DNA of 61,390 nt from CAKSQF01 sp964582375 (GTDB lineage: Bacteria; Bacillota; Clostridia; Oscillospirales; CAG-272), in assembly GCA_964582375.1 (NCBI GenBank), contig CAZORL010000008.1, positions 1-61,390 of the forward strand. Reading direction: 5' to 3'. Position numbers and translations under genes: made by a program. The notes beneath the pieces were generated by a model. That model had not been told where the DNA came from, searched no databases, and saw only the letters and a list, made by a program, of their open reading frames with translations. This document shows, piece after piece, positions 18,284 to 27,255 of the stretch (its first letter is position 1; the number at the start of each line of letters is the position of its first letter).

Positions 18284-20458
18284 TTATCGGTATGTTACTT
18301 CGGTTACAATGCTCGATACAAAGGATACCATCTTGATGAGCAGGCTCGAGAAGAGGACCATGATGAACATTATAACGCAGGCGCAAACGATGGTTCCAAC
18401 GAGAGTGATGACGTTCTTGCCCATTGAGTAGTCGTGTGTGACCATCGTGCCAAAGAAGATCAGAAGACCGATCCATACATAGCAAAGGCTGAGGATAAGG
18501 TTGATGAATCCTGCCTCCGAGTTGGTCACGATGTGTGTGAGAAGTGTTGTGATCGGAACGAACATGACGATAGGCGTCAGCGAGTAGCAGATCGCAACGA
18601 AAATGTCTTTGAAGCTTCCTTCGCCGTCAAAGAGTGTCGTAAGACACCAGTTTGCGGTTGCGCCGAGGATGATCGGCACGAGAAGTCCGGTCAGCTGACC
18701 GATAATATCGGTATATCCGCCATAGGGGTTGAAGATATACGCACGTCCGATGCTCTGATAAGCAAAGGAAAGTACGGCAAGTCCGAGAATGAAGAATGCC
18801 GCGCGAACCGAGCCGCGTTTTTCATGTTTGAGATCCCAGAAGCCGTCAAACGGATGGAATATCAGGTGGAACGCATAGAGCACTTCTTCCCAGAAGGTCT
18901 TCTTCTTGCCCGAGTGGGTAGCTTTGCGGTTGACCTTATTGGCAAGCTTGAAGAACTCAAATACAGCGACGCAGAAGACGATAACGACGATCGGGATGAC
19001 CCAAATGTACTTTTCGACCCATTCCTTACGCCATTTGCCGAATGCATCCGAGTAGTTGGTCGTATCATACGCCTGCTCGAAGTATTCCATCGCCTTTTCC
19101 CACTCGCCCATACGGTAGTAAGCCTTACCGATACCGATATAAGCGGCGTCAAAGTTGTTGTTTCTCTTAAGTATTGCCTTCCAGTCGTCAAGAGCGAGCG
19201 AATATTTACGCTTGCTGTTATGCTCGACTGCAGTGATCAGAAGGTCGCCGTACTCTGTTCTCTCGTAAACGGTGAAAGAGCCGGTCTGTCTGTCGAGGAT
19301 AAGCATCGTCTCGCCCTGATAGACGATCGATGCGGCATTTTGCAGGTTGCCGAGTTGTGTACCCATATCGCCGAAGACGAAGAGAAGCTCACCGTTATCG
19401 TCGTATGTGTAGACCTTCGATCTCTTGCTGTCGATGATCGACCATGTACCTGCCGGTCCAAGAGCAACGTCAACGATGGACGAAGGACCTGTAGGAGCAG
19501 CACCCGTCGAGGACTGACGAACAAAGGTACGATAGGTGATCTCACCCGCCGGCATGAAGAAACCGTTACGTCTCATGATATCGGTACCCGATGTATTGAG
19601 TTTCTTTACGGGGGCGTAGTTCTTATCGTTGTTTTGGATCGCACTCGAAAGTGTGCCCTCATCGATCGATGCGGTGGTCGCATAGACGAATCCCTCGTCA
19701 TCGATCGTGATGTTGTTATACTCTGTCGAGACGATAGTCTCGCTGTTTGCTCTCTGCTCCTTGGTCTGGAACTTTCTCCAGATAAGCTGCAGGGCATTGT
19801 AAGTAGCCTTGATCGCGCCGACATAGCCTGCGAACTCGCCCTCGGATGTCAGCGAAATGATTCCCTGATAGGTGGTCGAGGAGACGACATAGATACGTCC
19901 TGCGGCATCGACCGCGAGAGCAACAGGTCTGTAGATCTCGTTCGACTCGAAGATATCTGATGCGGGCTGTTCAATGGTGCGATAGTACTCGCCGTTCTCA
20001 TCGAAAACGACAAGGCGGGAGTTCAATGTATCGGCAACATAGATGAACTTTTCGTCAACATAGTCGCCGTCGATGACCGATCTGCCCTCCCAAATGAAGA
20101 GACCCTCTGCGTGATTGAGCGAATCCGCAACGCCCTCGCCGTTGACGAAGGTCGAGATCTCGTACATATAGGCATAGTTCTTATTGAGTACCACGATACG
20201 GTTGTTAGCGGGATCGGCAATGTAAACATTGCCGTCGCTGTCAACCTCGATTGCCGTCGGCTCGTTGAACGCAAGCTCAAGTCCGAGTTTCTTTGAGTCG
20301 TATACTGCAACAGGACTGTAGGCGTCGGGAGATTCGAGCTGATCTCCGTCGATCGAGTAGGTATAGGTGCTGTAGGATGCCGCAAACGTCGGTATCGATC
20401 CGAGGATCATAAGGAGTGCCGCGCAAATAACAGCAAAGCTTTTCATAAATCTTTTCAT
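18284..20458 (-). CDS. NHL-repeat/TPR/Yip1-like membrane protein
   Basis: A 724-residue multi-domain protein. After a signal peptide (about 1-25, PTFA-A) come NHL-type beta-propeller blades (EPTAIEVDSDGNVYIADPANNRIVVLN, then RPVALAVDAAGRIYVV and others) to about residue 420. A TPR-like pair follows (AYIGIGKAYYRMGEWEKAMEYFEQA), then a first membrane helix, a basic cytoplasmic stretch, and a five-helix Yip1-like domain. So the propeller lies outside and the Yip1 domain in the membrane. The second of two adjacent ATGs is best spaced from AAGGAGG. The role is unknown; it may couple an external sensor to the permeases. Confidence 0.8.
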   Translation of the reverse strand: MKRFMKSFAVICAALLMILGSIPTFAASYSTYTYSIDGDQLESPDAYSPVAVYDSKKLGLELAFNEPTAIEVDSDGNVYIADPANNRIVVLNKNYAYMYEISTFVNGEGVADSLNHAEGLFIWEGRSVIDGDYVDEKFIYVADTLNSRLVVFDENGEYYRTIEQPASDIFESNEIYRPVALAVDAAGRIYVVSSTTYQGIISLTSEGEFAGYVGAIKATYNALQLIWRKFQTKEQRANSETIVSTEYNNITIDDEGFVYATTASIDEGTLSSAIQNNDKNYAPVKKLNTSGTDIMRRNGFFMPAGEITYRTFVRQSSTGAAPTGPSSIVDVALGPAGTWSIIDSKRSKVYTYDDNGELLFVFGDMGTQLGNLQNAASIVYQGETMLILDRQTGSFTVYERTEYGDLLITAVEHNSKRKYSLALDDWKAILKRNNNFDAAYIGIGKAYYRMGEWEKAMEYFEQAYDTTNYSDAFGKWRKEWVEKYIWVIPIVVIVFCVAVFEFFKLANKVNRKATHSGKKKTFWEEVLYAFHLIFHPFDGFWDLKHEKRGSVRAAFFILGLAVLSFAYQSIGRAYIFNPYGGYTDIIGQLTGLLVPIILGATANWCLTTLFDGEGSFKDIFVAICYSLTPIVMFVPITTLLTHIVTNSEAGFINLILSLCYVWIGLLIFFGTMVTHDYSMGKNVITLVGTIVCACVIMFIMVLFSSLLIKMVSFVSSIVTEVTYR

Positions 20459-20469
20459 CATATACCTCC

Positions 20470-21351
20470 TTAATCCTTCATACCCGAGGACGCCATGGTC
20501 TCGATGATGTTCGACTGCGAAATGACGAAGACTGCGATAGGCACGATCATCATGACGACCGTCGAAGCAGCACCTGCACCCGCGCGGACGATACCGCCCG
20601 AGATGATCTGACCGATAGCATAGCTGAAGGTCTTGAGCTGTTCGGAGTATATGTAGATCGTAGAACCGGTGTTCCACAGATCCTTGAAGGAGTAAACTAT
20701 AAGGGTAAGCCATGCGGGCTTGACCATAGGCATTGCGATGGTCCAGAAGGTCTTGACCTCGCTTGCACCGTCAAGTCGAGCCGATTCAAGCACGGCGTCC
20801 GATACGGAGGACTCCATAAACTGCTTCATCAGGTAAAGACCGAGTGTCGAGCCCCATGCCGGGATGATGATCGCCCAAAGGGTATCGACCCAACCGAGGT
20901 TTGACATGATAATGAAGTTTGCTATCGCGCCGACCGTCTGATGGAACATCAGCGAAAGGACGATAAGCTGGAAGAGTCCGTCTCTGCCGGGGAATTTGAT
21001 CTTCGAGAGCACATAAGCCGCCATTGACGAAAGGAAGAGGTTACCGAATGTTCCGCCGACCGAGATAATAACGGTATTAAACAGGTAGCGGGAGAAAGGA
21101 ACCCAGTTCTGATTCATCAGCTTGAAGAGGTCCTTGAAGTTCTTGAGCGTCGGGTTGGTGACGTAGAACTTAGGCGGGAACACCCAAAGCTCATCAAGCG
21201 GCTTGAGTGACTGAAGGATCGTGTAAAGCATGGGCAGGAACATGAAAGCTCCCATTATTACAAGGAAGAATGTAATTCCTGCGTCGCCGCCTCTCGAACG
21301 GTTGAGGACAACGCGATGTTTTCTTGTTCTCAGTTTTGCAACTCTTGCCAT
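20470..21351 (-). CDS. Carbohydrate ABC transporter permease (MalG-like), first pair
   Basis: A 293-residue CUT1 permease with six predicted helices. The EAA loop is LESARLDGASEVKTFWTIAMPMVKPA, and the N-terminal Arg/Lys-rich tail is cytoplasmic. Its start is two bases after the stop of the preceding permease gene, implying translational coupling. It forms a heterodimer with the MalF-like product. Confidence 0.92.
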   Translation of the reverse strand: MARVAKLRTRKHRVVLNRSRGGDAGITFFLVIMGAFMFLPMLYTILQSLKPLDELWVFPPKFYVTNPTLKNFKDLFKLMNQNWVPFSRYLFNTVIISVGGTFGNLFLSSMAAYVLSKIKFPGRDGLFQLIVLSLMFHQTVGAIANFIIMSNLGWVDTLWAIIIPAWGSTLGLYLMKQFMESSVSDAVLESARLDGASEVKTFWTIAMPMVKPAWLTLIVYSFKDLWNTGSTIYIYSEQLKTFSYAIGQIISGGIVRAGAGAASTVVMMIVPIAVFVISQSNIIETMASSGMKD

Positions 21352-21353
21352 CG

Positions 21354-22331
21354 TTACTGCCCCACTTTCGAAAGTACTTTCTTGACTATTCCGTTCGCGC
21401 CTATCATTATAATGAAGAGCACTGTCGCAATAGCCGATGCGTAGCCGATCTCGTATCTTGCGCCGCCGTAGTCACCGAGGTGGTGAGTGATCGTCCATGC
21501 GCAATAATCGACCGACGGGTTGCCTGCAAGTGCGTCAACGATACCGCCGAAACCGAACGATCCGGTGATCGCGAGGATCGCACCGAACATAAGCTGCGGT
21601 TTCATGTACGGAAGCGTTACGTACCAAAGCTCCTGCCAACGGTTTCTGACACCGTCAACTGCTGCTGCCTCGTAAAGCGAGTTATCAACGACCTGGAGAC
21701 CCGCAATGAACGACAGGAACGCCGTACCGAGCGAGGTCCAGAGCGCAACTATGATACAAAGCGGCATGACATAGTCGGCATCCTGGAAGAATGCTATCGG
21801 AGTATCGATCAGGTCAAGGTACAAGAGAATACCGTTGACATAACCATACGAGTCTGATGAGAATGCGACCGACCAGATCATGTAAACAGATCCTGCGATG
21901 TTCGGCGCATAGAAGATCAGGGTTACGATCGCTCTGATCTTCGGAGAAAGCTCGTTGATGAACCACGCAACGAGGAACGAGAGCAGATAGGATATAGGTC
22001 CTGTTACTGCCGCAAAGATAAGTGTGTTCTGACATGCGAGAATAAAAATATCGTCGTCAAGAAAGAGTCTGATATAGTTATCCATGAATACGAATGTCGG
22101 AGGTTCCAACATGTTAAATTCCGTAAAGCTCAAGACGAGCGATACGACGACCGGTATGATCGTGAACGTCAGGAATATGATGTAGTAAGGGGCAAGCATG
22201 ACATATGCAAACCAGTTACGCTTCATTTCCTTAAGTGTCCACTGAAGCTTGGTCATATCTTTTCTGGCGACCGGTTTCTTTACGACCGGTGCGTCCTGAG
22301 TGTTAGTAGCCGTTTTAGCTGACACCTGCAA
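21354..22331 (-). CDS. Carbohydrate ABC transporter permease (MalF-like), first pair
   Basis: A 325-residue CUT1 permease with a 40-residue cytoplasmic N-terminus, six helices and the EAA loop LYEAAAVDGVRNRWQELWYVTLPYMKP. No ATG fits the AAGGAGAGG ribosome site. Either TTG at 22331 (close spacing) or GTG at 22325 (about ten bases) is the start. Together with the next gene it is the channel for the giant binding protein encoded just upstream. Confidence 0.9.
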   Translation of the reverse strand: MQVSAKTATNTQDAPVVKKPVARKDMTKLQWTLKEMKRNWFAYVMLAPYYIIFLTFTIIPVVVSLVLSFTEFNMLEPPTFVFMDNYIRLFLDDDIFILACQNTLIFAAVTGPISYLLSFLVAWFINELSPKIRAIVTLIFYAPNIAGSVYMIWSVAFSSDSYGYVNGILLYLDLIDTPIAFFQDADYVMPLCIIVALWTSLGTAFLSFIAGLQVVDNSLYEAAAVDGVRNRWQELWYVTLPYMKPQLMFGAILAITGSFGFGGIVDALAGNPSVDYCAWTITHHLGDYGGARYEIGYASAIATVLFIIMIGANGIVKKVLSKVGQ

Positions 22332-22375
22332 TCCTCTCCTTGTTTATAGATTTCGTTGTAATCATTTCGATATCC

Positions 22376-25300
22376 TCATTCTGCCTCTTCGGTGAAGTTC
22401 GAGCTCTGACTGATATCGAGATAGGTCATATCAAATTCCTTACGTTTTCTGCTGATCTCTTTGTTGATCTCAACAACATAGTCGAGAATAGCCTCGTTAG
22501 GAACGGCGTTGTCATTGTAGACTGCAAGGAAAGCAAAGCCTACGTAACGACCGATGATGTATCCGCCCGGATACTCACGGATAGCCGCGAGATTGGTGAA
22601 CTGGCTCATCAGGTTGTTATATTCGCTGGTCGTCCAGGAGAGCGATGCGAGTGCCTCAACATTCGCGGTGCTGTGCTTGGAGACAGTACCGAGAAGTGCG
22701 GTCAGCTCGTTTGCGTAGGAGGACTGGTTGTCGGCACTTACGTACCACTTCATATATTCCCACGCATTGGCGGTCTGCTCTTCGGTGCGCTCTTCATCGT
22801 GAAGCATGATGAGTGCGGAGACGCCCGACACTGCCGTGTTATTGATGCCCGTTACATTGCCCTCAGCATCCTCGGTAATGACACCGGGAAGTGCGACAAA
22901 TTCCCACAGACCCTTGATCTCGGTCGCGTATACCGACAGATGAGTGTAGGTACCGTAATCCATGATGCCGAGCGGGATCTCACCCGTTCTGAATCTGGTC
23001 GCGAAATCGTAGGTGTAAGGGCACTTATATTTGGAGAAGAAAGAACACATATAGTCAAATGCCGAAAGCATGACATCTGTGTCAATGCCTATTCTCTTGC
23101 CGTTTTCCGCATAGAGGTCGCCGCCCATCTGGTAGCCGAACAGGTTCAGACCGCCAAGCGAGTTGGGCATTGCAATTTCCATGTGGTTGTTCTGGAGAAC
23201 GGGCAGGACTGCGATGAGGTCATCCCATGTCTTGGGAGGCTCGATGCCGAGGTTCTGGAAGACGTCGGCACGATAGAACATCATCGAGAAGGACTGTGTT
23301 TCGGGCAGACCGTAGAGCGTTACGTCGTTGCGATCGGCAACGCCGTCACCGTCATCGTCATACTCGCCGAACAGTTCGAGAGGAACTATTGCCGATTGTA
23401 CGAAGTACGCACCTTCAAAATTGCCCTTTTCATCGAAGTTGCCGCCGAGATAGCCCTGATCGGGATCGTATTTGCCGACGACCTCTTCAATTCCTTCCAT
23501 ATTATTAAGCGGAACTACCGCCGAACGGATTGCCCAGTTGATAACATCGCCCGAGCCGTGGCCCATCGAAACGTCGGGACCGACGCCCGCAAGGACTGAC
23601 GGAAGCAGTGAGCCGCCCGCAACGAGCTTCAGCTCGACAGATATGCCGGGGTGCTTCTTGTTGAAGTCGGTGTTGATCAGGTTACGAATGATCTGTGCCT
23701 GGTCACGACCGAGTGTAGTCCATACCTCAACGGTATTTTCCTCATTAACGATCTCCATCGAGCCGAGGGTGTTGTAGTCGGATACGAAGGAACGAGCGAA
23801 CTGGATCATCTCAAACCAAATGGTCTGGAAGAAGTTGTCGTTTGCCTGATAGCTCTTCTTTGTGTCCGAATCGGGCGACTCGACAACAAGGTAGTCGATC
23901 TCGAGAGGCTGCTCGGTCGAGGTCTGCAGCCATGTACCGAGAGTACCGAGATTTTCCTTAAGGTTTGACAGGTTGCGGGCGATCTTGTCCTCGTCCTCAC
24001 CCATACGCTCAAGCAGCATCGCTACCTTTTCGAGCGTCTTTGCATGCGAACCGGTAGAACCGGTGATTCTGCTGAATTCCTCCGAGATCGAGACAAGCTC
24101 TTCAGCCTGACGCAGAAGTTCATCGACCTCATCGGGCATGATGCGGTAGAAACCGTAGTCACGGTTGGAGTCAGGCTCCGAGCCGGTGATCATCAGTATC
24201 TTGATGTAGATCGAGTTGACCGTGGTCATCGATGCCGAGACGCGGCGAAGGATGTCCGCCATGTTGCCGAGCGATGCCTCAAGCTCGATCTGGTTCGTTC
24301 CTTTTTCAAGGTAGATGTCAAATGTGGTCGTTCCGTCGTTCAGCGAGGATACCTGCCAGTCGTCACTGTAGCCGAACTGCATATAGGATGCCTCTTTGAA
24401 GGGAAGCTCGGGAGCCTGCCCTGCGTCGAGCATCGACTGAGTGGCAACGCGAAGGGTTCTTGAGGAGAATGTACCCTCGAGCACGCTCTGCTTGAAACGA
24501 AGTGTGATCTTGTACCATCCCGTCTCGGGGACTTCGATCTCCCAACGTACCCACTGACCGAGGTTCTTCCACTTGTCACCGCCGTCGCCGCCGATAACAT
24601 TCAAAAGAAGCTGGCTTGCGTCCTGCGGCTGGGTGATGTAGGATGTACGGTCGTTTGTCGGGTAGACGGTGTTCTCGGATGTAGCAAGCGGATACTCTGC
24701 CTGCTTGATTATCGCGCCTCCGCTGTATGCGGGAGCGTCGGCATGAAGTTCTTTGTACTGCTCATATGTCAGCTGATCTGCAACGGGAACGAACTTTATC
24801 GACTCGATCGCCATCGATTCACGCTGTGCCTGGAACTGGATCGTGTTCTCGCCGGCCTCAATATAGAACTGCAGGGGCGCAACATTGTAGCCGTTCGAGT
24901 CAACCGCCGTGTAGGTCTTGCGCTCGCCGAGCTGTGTCGTCAGACCAAGTTCCTTGTTCTCATATTTCTTATCGGACGAGAGGATCAGATCCTTCTCGGG
25001 TTTGATCTCGTTTCCGTTGACATCGTTCTGATAGACCGGATATTTCTGCATTCCGTCTGCGATCAGAGCTGCCTCATCGACGGTGTCGCCGGTCTCAACG
25101 AACATAAGCTTGCCCGTCGAGGTGTCACGTTCGAGACATTTTCCGTTGACGACATAGGGATACTCTACCTTGCCGTCCTTCATGAATCTGTAGATCGTGT
25201 TGCCGTCCGAGTCGGTCTGAAGCGTTGTGCTGTCATCGACCCAGGACTTTGTCATGGTCAAAAATCTTGCCTCGTAGAAAGGAACTTTCTCGTTAATGAA

Positions 25301-25768
25301 GAAGGTTCTCTCGATCGAGGTCGTTTTGGAATCGGTCTTTCCCGATGCCAAAACATCGTTAACCGGATAGTATGTAATGACAAGATTGTACATACCGGTC
25401 GAGGGGACATTGATCGTCCAACCGACCATACCGTCCGAGGGGAGGTACACAAGCTTTGTACCGCTCTCGGTGACGATCTCCTGCACGCCGACGGCGTTGG
25501 AGATCTCTTCGTTGATCTGGGTGATGGCATTTCCCGAAAGCTCAACGGTCTCCGAACCGGGGGCAACGTCAACATACTTTGCTATGTAGCTGTCGTATTT
25601 GATGGTGCTGAGGAGTTCGGAAAGCGAGGGGGTTTCGTAACTGCCCGCCGCAGAAGCCTTCGACCCGCTCCCGGATACACCGTCTGCCGATACGACCGCG
25701 CTCGGGGCGGCGATCATAAGTGCGGCAAGCAGACCCGCAAGAAGTCTTGTCTTCTTCGCAAATTTCAT
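22376..25768 (-). CDS. Giant extracellular solute-binding protein with N-terminal carbohydrate-binding-like domains
   Basis: A 1130-residue exported protein, more than twice the size of ordinary sugar-binding proteins (about 420-550). The signal peptide ends near VVSA-D. Two beta-sandwich, CBM6/35-like segments lie at about 60-340 (WTINVPSTGMYNLVITYYP) and 370-560 (VRWEIEVPETGWYKITLRF). A helical linker (about 570-670) leads to a family 1 solute-binding domain from about 690 to 1110 (NTVEVWTTLGRDQAQIIRNL). A DDDGDGVADRND calcium-loop-like insertion sits near 800-815. No lipobox is seen. AGGAGGA precedes the ATG. It heads the operon and probably captures a large polysaccharide fragment. Confidence 0.88.
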   Translation of the reverse strand: MKFAKKTRLLAGLLAALMIAAPSAVVSADGVSGSGSKASAAGSYETPSLSELLSTIKYDSYIAKYVDVAPGSETVELSGNAITQINEEISNAVGVQEIVTESGTKLVYLPSDGMVGWTINVPSTGMYNLVITYYPVNDVLASGKTDSKTTSIERTFFINEKVPFYEARFLTMTKSWVDDSTTLQTDSDGNTIYRFMKDGKVEYPYVVNGKCLERDTSTGKLMFVETGDTVDEAALIADGMQKYPVYQNDVNGNEIKPEKDLILSSDKKYENKELGLTTQLGERKTYTAVDSNGYNVAPLQFYIEAGENTIQFQAQRESMAIESIKFVPVADQLTYEQYKELHADAPAYSGGAIIKQAEYPLATSENTVYPTNDRTSYITQPQDASQLLLNVIGGDGGDKWKNLGQWVRWEIEVPETGWYKITLRFKQSVLEGTFSSRTLRVATQSMLDAGQAPELPFKEASYMQFGYSDDWQVSSLNDGTTTFDIYLEKGTNQIELEASLGNMADILRRVSASMTTVNSIYIKILMITGSEPDSNRDYGFYRIMPDEVDELLRQAEELVSISEEFSRITGSTGSHAKTLEKVAMLLERMGEDEDKIARNLSNLKENLGTLGTWLQTSTEQPLEIDYLVVESPDSDTKKSYQANDNFFQTIWFEMIQFARSFVSDYNTLGSMEIVNEENTVEVWTTLGRDQAQIIRNLINTDFNKKHPGISVELKLVAGGSLLPSVLAGVGPDVSMGHGSGDVINWAIRSAVVPLNNMEGIEEVVGKYDPDQGYLGGNFDEKGNFEGAYFVQSAIVPLELFGEYDDDGDGVADRNDVTLYGLPETQSFSMMFYRADVFQNLGIEPPKTWDDLIAVLPVLQNNHMEIAMPNSLGGLNLFGYQMGGDLYAENGKRIGIDTDVMLSAFDYMCSFFSKYKCPYTYDFATRFRTGEIPLGIMDYGTYTHLSVYATEIKGLWEFVALPGVITEDAEGNVTGINNTAVSGVSALIMLHDEERTEEQTANAWEYMKWYVSADNQSSYANELTALLGTVSKHSTANVEALASLSWTTSEYNNLMSQFTNLAAIREYPGGYIIGRYVGFAFLAVYNDNAVPNEAILDYVVEINKEISRKRKEFDMTYLDISQSSNFTEEAE

Positions 25769-25785
25769 ATTATCATTTCCTCCTG

Positions 25786-26040
25786 AAAATAATGTGCATA
25801 TCGTGTGCGGAACACCTTGAAGTCGCAGTAAAATGTCAGATCGCCCTGCTGTCCCCCGTCCGCAAAGGAAAAAACAGGCATTTAATAAATAAATGAAGGA
25901 ATCGCAATGGTTCTGCTTTGATAAGTAGCCCTTCGGCAACCGTCGCATAATGCGTGAACAGCTTCTCGCGCAGATCCTTCGTTCCGATGGCTTCCCGCAT
26001 AAACATACAAATGGTTACACTGCGGATAAGCCCACGGGGT
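25786..26040 (-). other. Long untranslated leader of the ABC/DUF5696 operon
   Basis: About 255 bases between the inferred transcription start and the first ribosome site. I see no known riboswitch, no T-box and no credible leader peptide. Short stems are possible (for example around GCATAATGCG). The function is unknown. Confidence 0.5.
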
Positions 26041-26047
26041 CTGCATT

Positions 26048-26076
26048 ATCATACCACACATCGCCCGACTTGTCAA
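26048..26076 (-). promoter_or_regulatory. Promoter of the ABC/DUF5696 operon
   Basis: Minus strand TTGACA (26071-26076), 17 bp, TATGAT (26048-26053) with TGTGG before the -10 box. It leaves an unusually long leader of about 270 bases before the first start codon. Confidence 0.85.
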
Positions 26077-26350
26077 GCACTTAATTTGACGAATTTTTCC
26101 GAGAAAAGCCGACTTTTTCGATTTTTTCAAGTCGGATATTTTGCCATATTTTTATTTTTTCACACCTCGCCGTGTGTGTCATTTTTGAACCTGCCCAAAA
26201 TTTTTTTTTGTGTAAATTGTATTTACTTAGACTTGCATCATTTTGGCATTCTTTTGGCATTTTTCGTGCTATGTCTATGATATCGGCAGTGATGATGATT
26301 TTTATTTACTCGCTCTTTGTGAGCGCACTATTAACAAACTCCCGAAAATG

Positions 26351-26431
26351 TTTGTGCATAGTGCACAAAATAGTGCACTTTTTTTCTACACTTGTAAAAG
26401 TTGCACAAAAACGGTAGTAATTTTGCACAAA
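26351..26431. promoter_or_regulatory. Cluster of TGCACAAA sites, including a perfect inverted repeat
   Basis: TTTGTGCA-TAG-TGCACAAA (26351-26369) is an 8-bp inverted repeat with a 3-bp centre. A TAGTGCAC half-site follows at 26371, and further TGCACAAA copies lie at 26402 and 26424. It sits in the 400-bp gap between the divergent ABC operon and sigma-like gene, upstream of both promoters. An operator array is inferred. Confidence 0.55.
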
Positions 26432-26512
26432 CGAAAATAATTCCTCAATTGCATAAGCGATTGTTGATGATTTTTTAGCTTAAATATTTCTGAAAATATT
26501 TTTTCAAAGTAC

Positions 26513-26541
26513 TTGATTTTTAGGATTACTTGTGGTATAAT
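26513..26541 (+). promoter_or_regulatory. Promoter of the sigma-like gene
   Basis: TTGATT (26513-26518), 17 bp, TATAAT (26536-26541), with TGTGG before the -10 box. The leader is about 170 bases. Confidence 0.8.
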
Positions 26542-26550
26542 GAAAAGCGA

Positions 26551-26562
26551 GAACATTTGTTC
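26551..26562. promoter_or_regulatory. LexA (SOS)-type box over a transcription start
   Basis: GAAC-ATTT-GTTC, the two-fold core of the Firmicutes LexA operator (GAAC-N4-GTTC). It lies ten bases after the -10 box of the sigma-like gene, where bound LexA would block transcription. Confidence 0.65.
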
Positions 26563-26718
26563 GTTTTTTCGATCATTCGCCCGAAATATTATCGGTTAAT
26601 AGCAAAGAAATGCAAGCCCCGTCGCATTTTTCACACTTTGCCGAGCGTTTCATTAGGGCATTTCACTCGGACGATCGGGAAAATAAAACTGAATTACTCT
26701 AAGGAAAGGAAGATTTCG

Positions 26719-27099
26719 ATGAACTGGCTAACATATTTTGAAAAATACAGCTCCGACCGCAAACTGCTTTGTGCCGTCGAGGAGGAGATCGCAAAACTTG
26801 AGCGTTTCGGGAAAGAAAGCGGCAGGTTGATGCTTTTACGTGCGACAGCCGACGATCTGCGCTCGTCAATAAACGATGTCGAACGCTTTCTTGACAACTA
26901 TGTTTCATCGGCAAACGATCCGCGCGAGGCAGGAAAGCGTGCACAGGAGATGCTCTTTATCTCGCTCCGCTACAGGCAGGACATGTCTATAGAGGCGACC
27001 GCCGAGGCAATGGGGGTCAGCCGCGACACTGCCTACAGGGTGAGGCGGCGAATTGCAGATCACGGTGACCTTTTTGGGAGCACGACATCGGCAATGTAA
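26719..27099 (+). CDS. Small sigma-70 region 4-like/phage-type HTH regulator
   Basis: A 126-residue protein with an N-terminal helical half and a C-terminal region 4-like helix-turn-helix (SIEATAEAMGVSRDTAYRVRRRI, about 90-112). It resembles small sigma-like regulators common in Clostridia and prophages (ArpU/DUF1492-like), but lacks a sigma region 2. The ATG at 26719 follows AAGGAAAGGAAG; the longer frame to 26530 overlaps the promoter. A LexA-type box at its start site suggests SOS control. Target genes are unknown. Confidence 0.7.
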   Translation: MNWLTYFEKYSSDRKLLCAVEEEIAKLERFGKESGRLMLLRATADDLRSSINDVERFLDNYVSSANDPREAGKRAQEMLFISLRYRQDMSIEATAEAMGVSRDTAYRVRRRIADHGDLFGSTTSAM

Positions 27100-27161
27100 G
27101 AATGATCATGCAAAAAATATCGATTTATAGAGCTTTGAGGCAAAATTTTTACAAAAAGCCC

Positions 27162-27190
27162 TTTACAAAACGCGCATAATCTGCTATAAT
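27162..27190 (+). promoter_or_regulatory. Promoter of the UDP-sugar pyrophosphorylase gene
   Basis: TTTACA (27162-27167), 17 bp, TATAAT (27185-27190) with TGC before it. Confidence 0.85.
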
Positions 27191-27255
27191 ATAGATGTAA
27201 GATTTTGTTCTCTTATCGGCTTCATACCTGCCGATATGCTCAAGGAGGTTTTTAT

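Noticed and set aside
18434..19960. 508-residue open frame on the plus strand
   Set aside because: It is antisense to the NHL/Yip1 gene, has no ribosome site, and its composition is rich in Asp, Arg and Val as expected of a shadow frame in this codon usage.
22340..23599. 419-residue open frame on the plus strand
   Set aside because: Antisense to the giant binding protein, which has clear domains and a strong ribosome site.
24743..25786. 347-residue open frame on the plus strand
   Set aside because: Antisense shadow over the N-terminal part of the giant binding-protein gene, without a ribosome site.
25882..26130. 82-residue leader peptide for the glycan operon
   Set aside because: It starts upstream of the inferred transcription start and lacks a ribosome site.
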